Positions 63,344 to 64,000 of a stretch of DNA of 64,000 nucleotides are shown here, piece by piece (position 1 is the stretch's first letter; each line of letters begins with the position of its first letter). Both the position numbers and the translations under genes were made by a program. Source of the stretch: Microbacterium sp. BK668 (GTDB lineage Bacteria > Actinomycetota > Actinomycetes > Actinomycetales > Microbacteriaceae); the NCBI RefSeq assembly GCF_004362195.1, contig NZ_SNWG01000001.1, positions 2,914,001-2,978,000 of the forward strand, read 5' to 3'. The notes below the pieces were generated by a model that saw only the letters and a list, made by a program, of their open reading frames with translations, did no database searches and was not told the origin of the DNA.

Positions 63344-64000
63344 TCAGTCGTTGTCCTCGTCGTCGGTGGTGGTCTCGCCGGTGCCGGGCAGGTTGCCGAG
63401 ACGGTCGTACTCGTCGGTGATGCTGCCGGTCTGGCCCGCGTCGCGGAGGGAGTCGAGGTACTGCTCGTACTCGTCCTCGCTCACGACCTTGACGTTGAAG
63501 AGCATCGCCGAGTGGTACTCGCCGCACAGCTCGGCGCACTTGCCGGCGTAGGTGCCCTCGCGGGTCGGCGTGAACGACCAGTAGTTCTCACGCCCGATGT
63601 ACATGTCCTTCTTGTAGAGGAAGTCGATGATCCAGAAGGAGTGGATGACGTCGCGCGACTGGAGCTCGAGCTTCACCGACCTGTCGACCGGGAGGTAGAG
63701 CGTCGGCAGCGCGTCCTGGTCGACGTCGCCGTTCGCAGCCGGCTCGGCCTGCACGCCCATCGACCAGACGGCGTCGGAGCCGTCCTCATCCTCGCCGTTG
63801 TACTGGAAGTCCCATGCCCACTGCTTGCCGATCGCGGTGATCGTCACGTCGGGGTTCTCGGTCTGCGTCTCCAGGATCGCCTGATCCCGCGCCGTGAAGG
63901 CGAAGAAGCCGATGACGAGGATGAGCGGGACGATCGTGTAGAAGATCTCGATCGGCATGTTGTAGCGCAGCTGGACCGGAAGGCCGCTCTGGCCCTTGCG
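63344..64000 (-). CDS. ctaC: Cytochrome c oxidase subunit II, N-terminus beyond the window
   Basis: Binuclear CuA subunit that receives electrons from the bc1 complex. The frame is open to the last base of the window, so the signal region and first helix are missing. Visible are the end of the membrane domain ([20 protein letters not shown]), the aromatic patch [11 protein letters not shown] and the CuA site [12 protein letters not shown] with an upstream His in [15 protein letters not shown]. The acidic C-terminal tail ends TTTDDEDND. It leads the ctaC-ctaD-ctaF run. Confidence 0.95.
   Translation of the reverse strand, partial: RKGQSGLPVQLRYNMPIEIFYTIVPLILVIGFFAFTARDQAILETQTENPDVTITAIGKQWAWDFQYNGEDEDGSDAVWSMGVQAEPAANGDVDQDALPTLYLPVDRSVKLELQSRDVIHSFWIIDFLYKKDMYIGRENYWSFTPTREGTYAGKCAELCGEYHSAMLFNVKVVSEDEYEQYLDSLRDAGQTGSITDEYDRLGNLPGTGETTTDDEDND

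Noticed and set aside
61563-63551. 662-codon plus-strand frame opposite ctaD
   Set aside because: Composition dominated by Arg, His and Glu from the reverse complement of membrane-helix codons; ctaD is certain.

Overview
The window is a high-G+C actinobacterial chromosome segment (by eye near 70% G+C). Gene content and order fit a Microbacteriaceae member, most likely Microbacterium or a close relative: zwf-opcA-pgl, rbpA, whiA, the actinobacterial bc1-aa3 respiratory genes (ctaE-qcrCAB, ctaCDF) and many GTG starts with GTGA/ATGA overlaps. Coding density is very high. I see no rRNA, tRNA, CRISPR array, transposase or prophage gene.

Layout. 1-2.6 kb: oxidative pentose-phosphate genes (end of zwf, opcA, pgl). 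2.6-9.3 kb (minus strand): glycolytic run gap-pgk-tpiA leading into secG-rbpA, then sodA, whiA and rapZ. 9.3-20 kb: excision repair (uvrC, uvrA, uvrB) interspersed with a secreted 5'-nucleotidase and an OhrR-type redox regulator divergent from a small zinc-ribbon gene. 20-32 kb: coaE and rpsA, often neighbours in actinobacteria, are separated by about 9 kb holding a sensor kinase coupled to a membrane protein with a degenerate GGDEF domain, a convergent response regulator, a LolA-like protein with an ABC-2 transporter, a GIY-YIG-like protein and one of three paralogues of an undescribed Gly/Asp/Phe-tailed family (the other two lie at 20-21.4 kb).

32.5-45 kb is accessory: dehydrogenases, two TetR regulators divergent from a metallo-hydrolase and an SDR, each with a readable inverted-repeat operator, a flavin monooxygenase, an amino-acid permease next to mmuM, YchJ and DksA/TraR zinc proteins, an SRPBCC protein and a FUSC exporter. 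45-49.4 kb holds a four-gene nonulosonic (sialic-type) acid operon with three consecutive GTGA overlaps: polysialyltransferase-like protein, CMP-nonulosonate synthetase fused to a HAD phosphatase, a NeuB lacking its SAF domain, and a second glycosyltransferase-like protein; no UDP-GlcNAc 2-epimerase is present. 49.5-55 kb: a lipoprotein, a PKD-like exoprotein, 5'-3' exonuclease, PHP phosphoesterase, trpD. 55.3-64 kb: cytochrome bc1-aa3 genes in two divergent blocks flanking a rhodanese and a PP2C phosphatase.

Two window-wide patterns stand out. The 7-mer GGATGCC/GGCATCC occurs about 70 times by hand count, several-fold above what base composition predicts, and forms the stems of two strong terminator hairpins. 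Several regulatory regions carry AT-rich palindromes that overlap -10/-35 elements, and in some cases the predicted transcript start coincides with the start codon, suggesting leaderless mRNAs.
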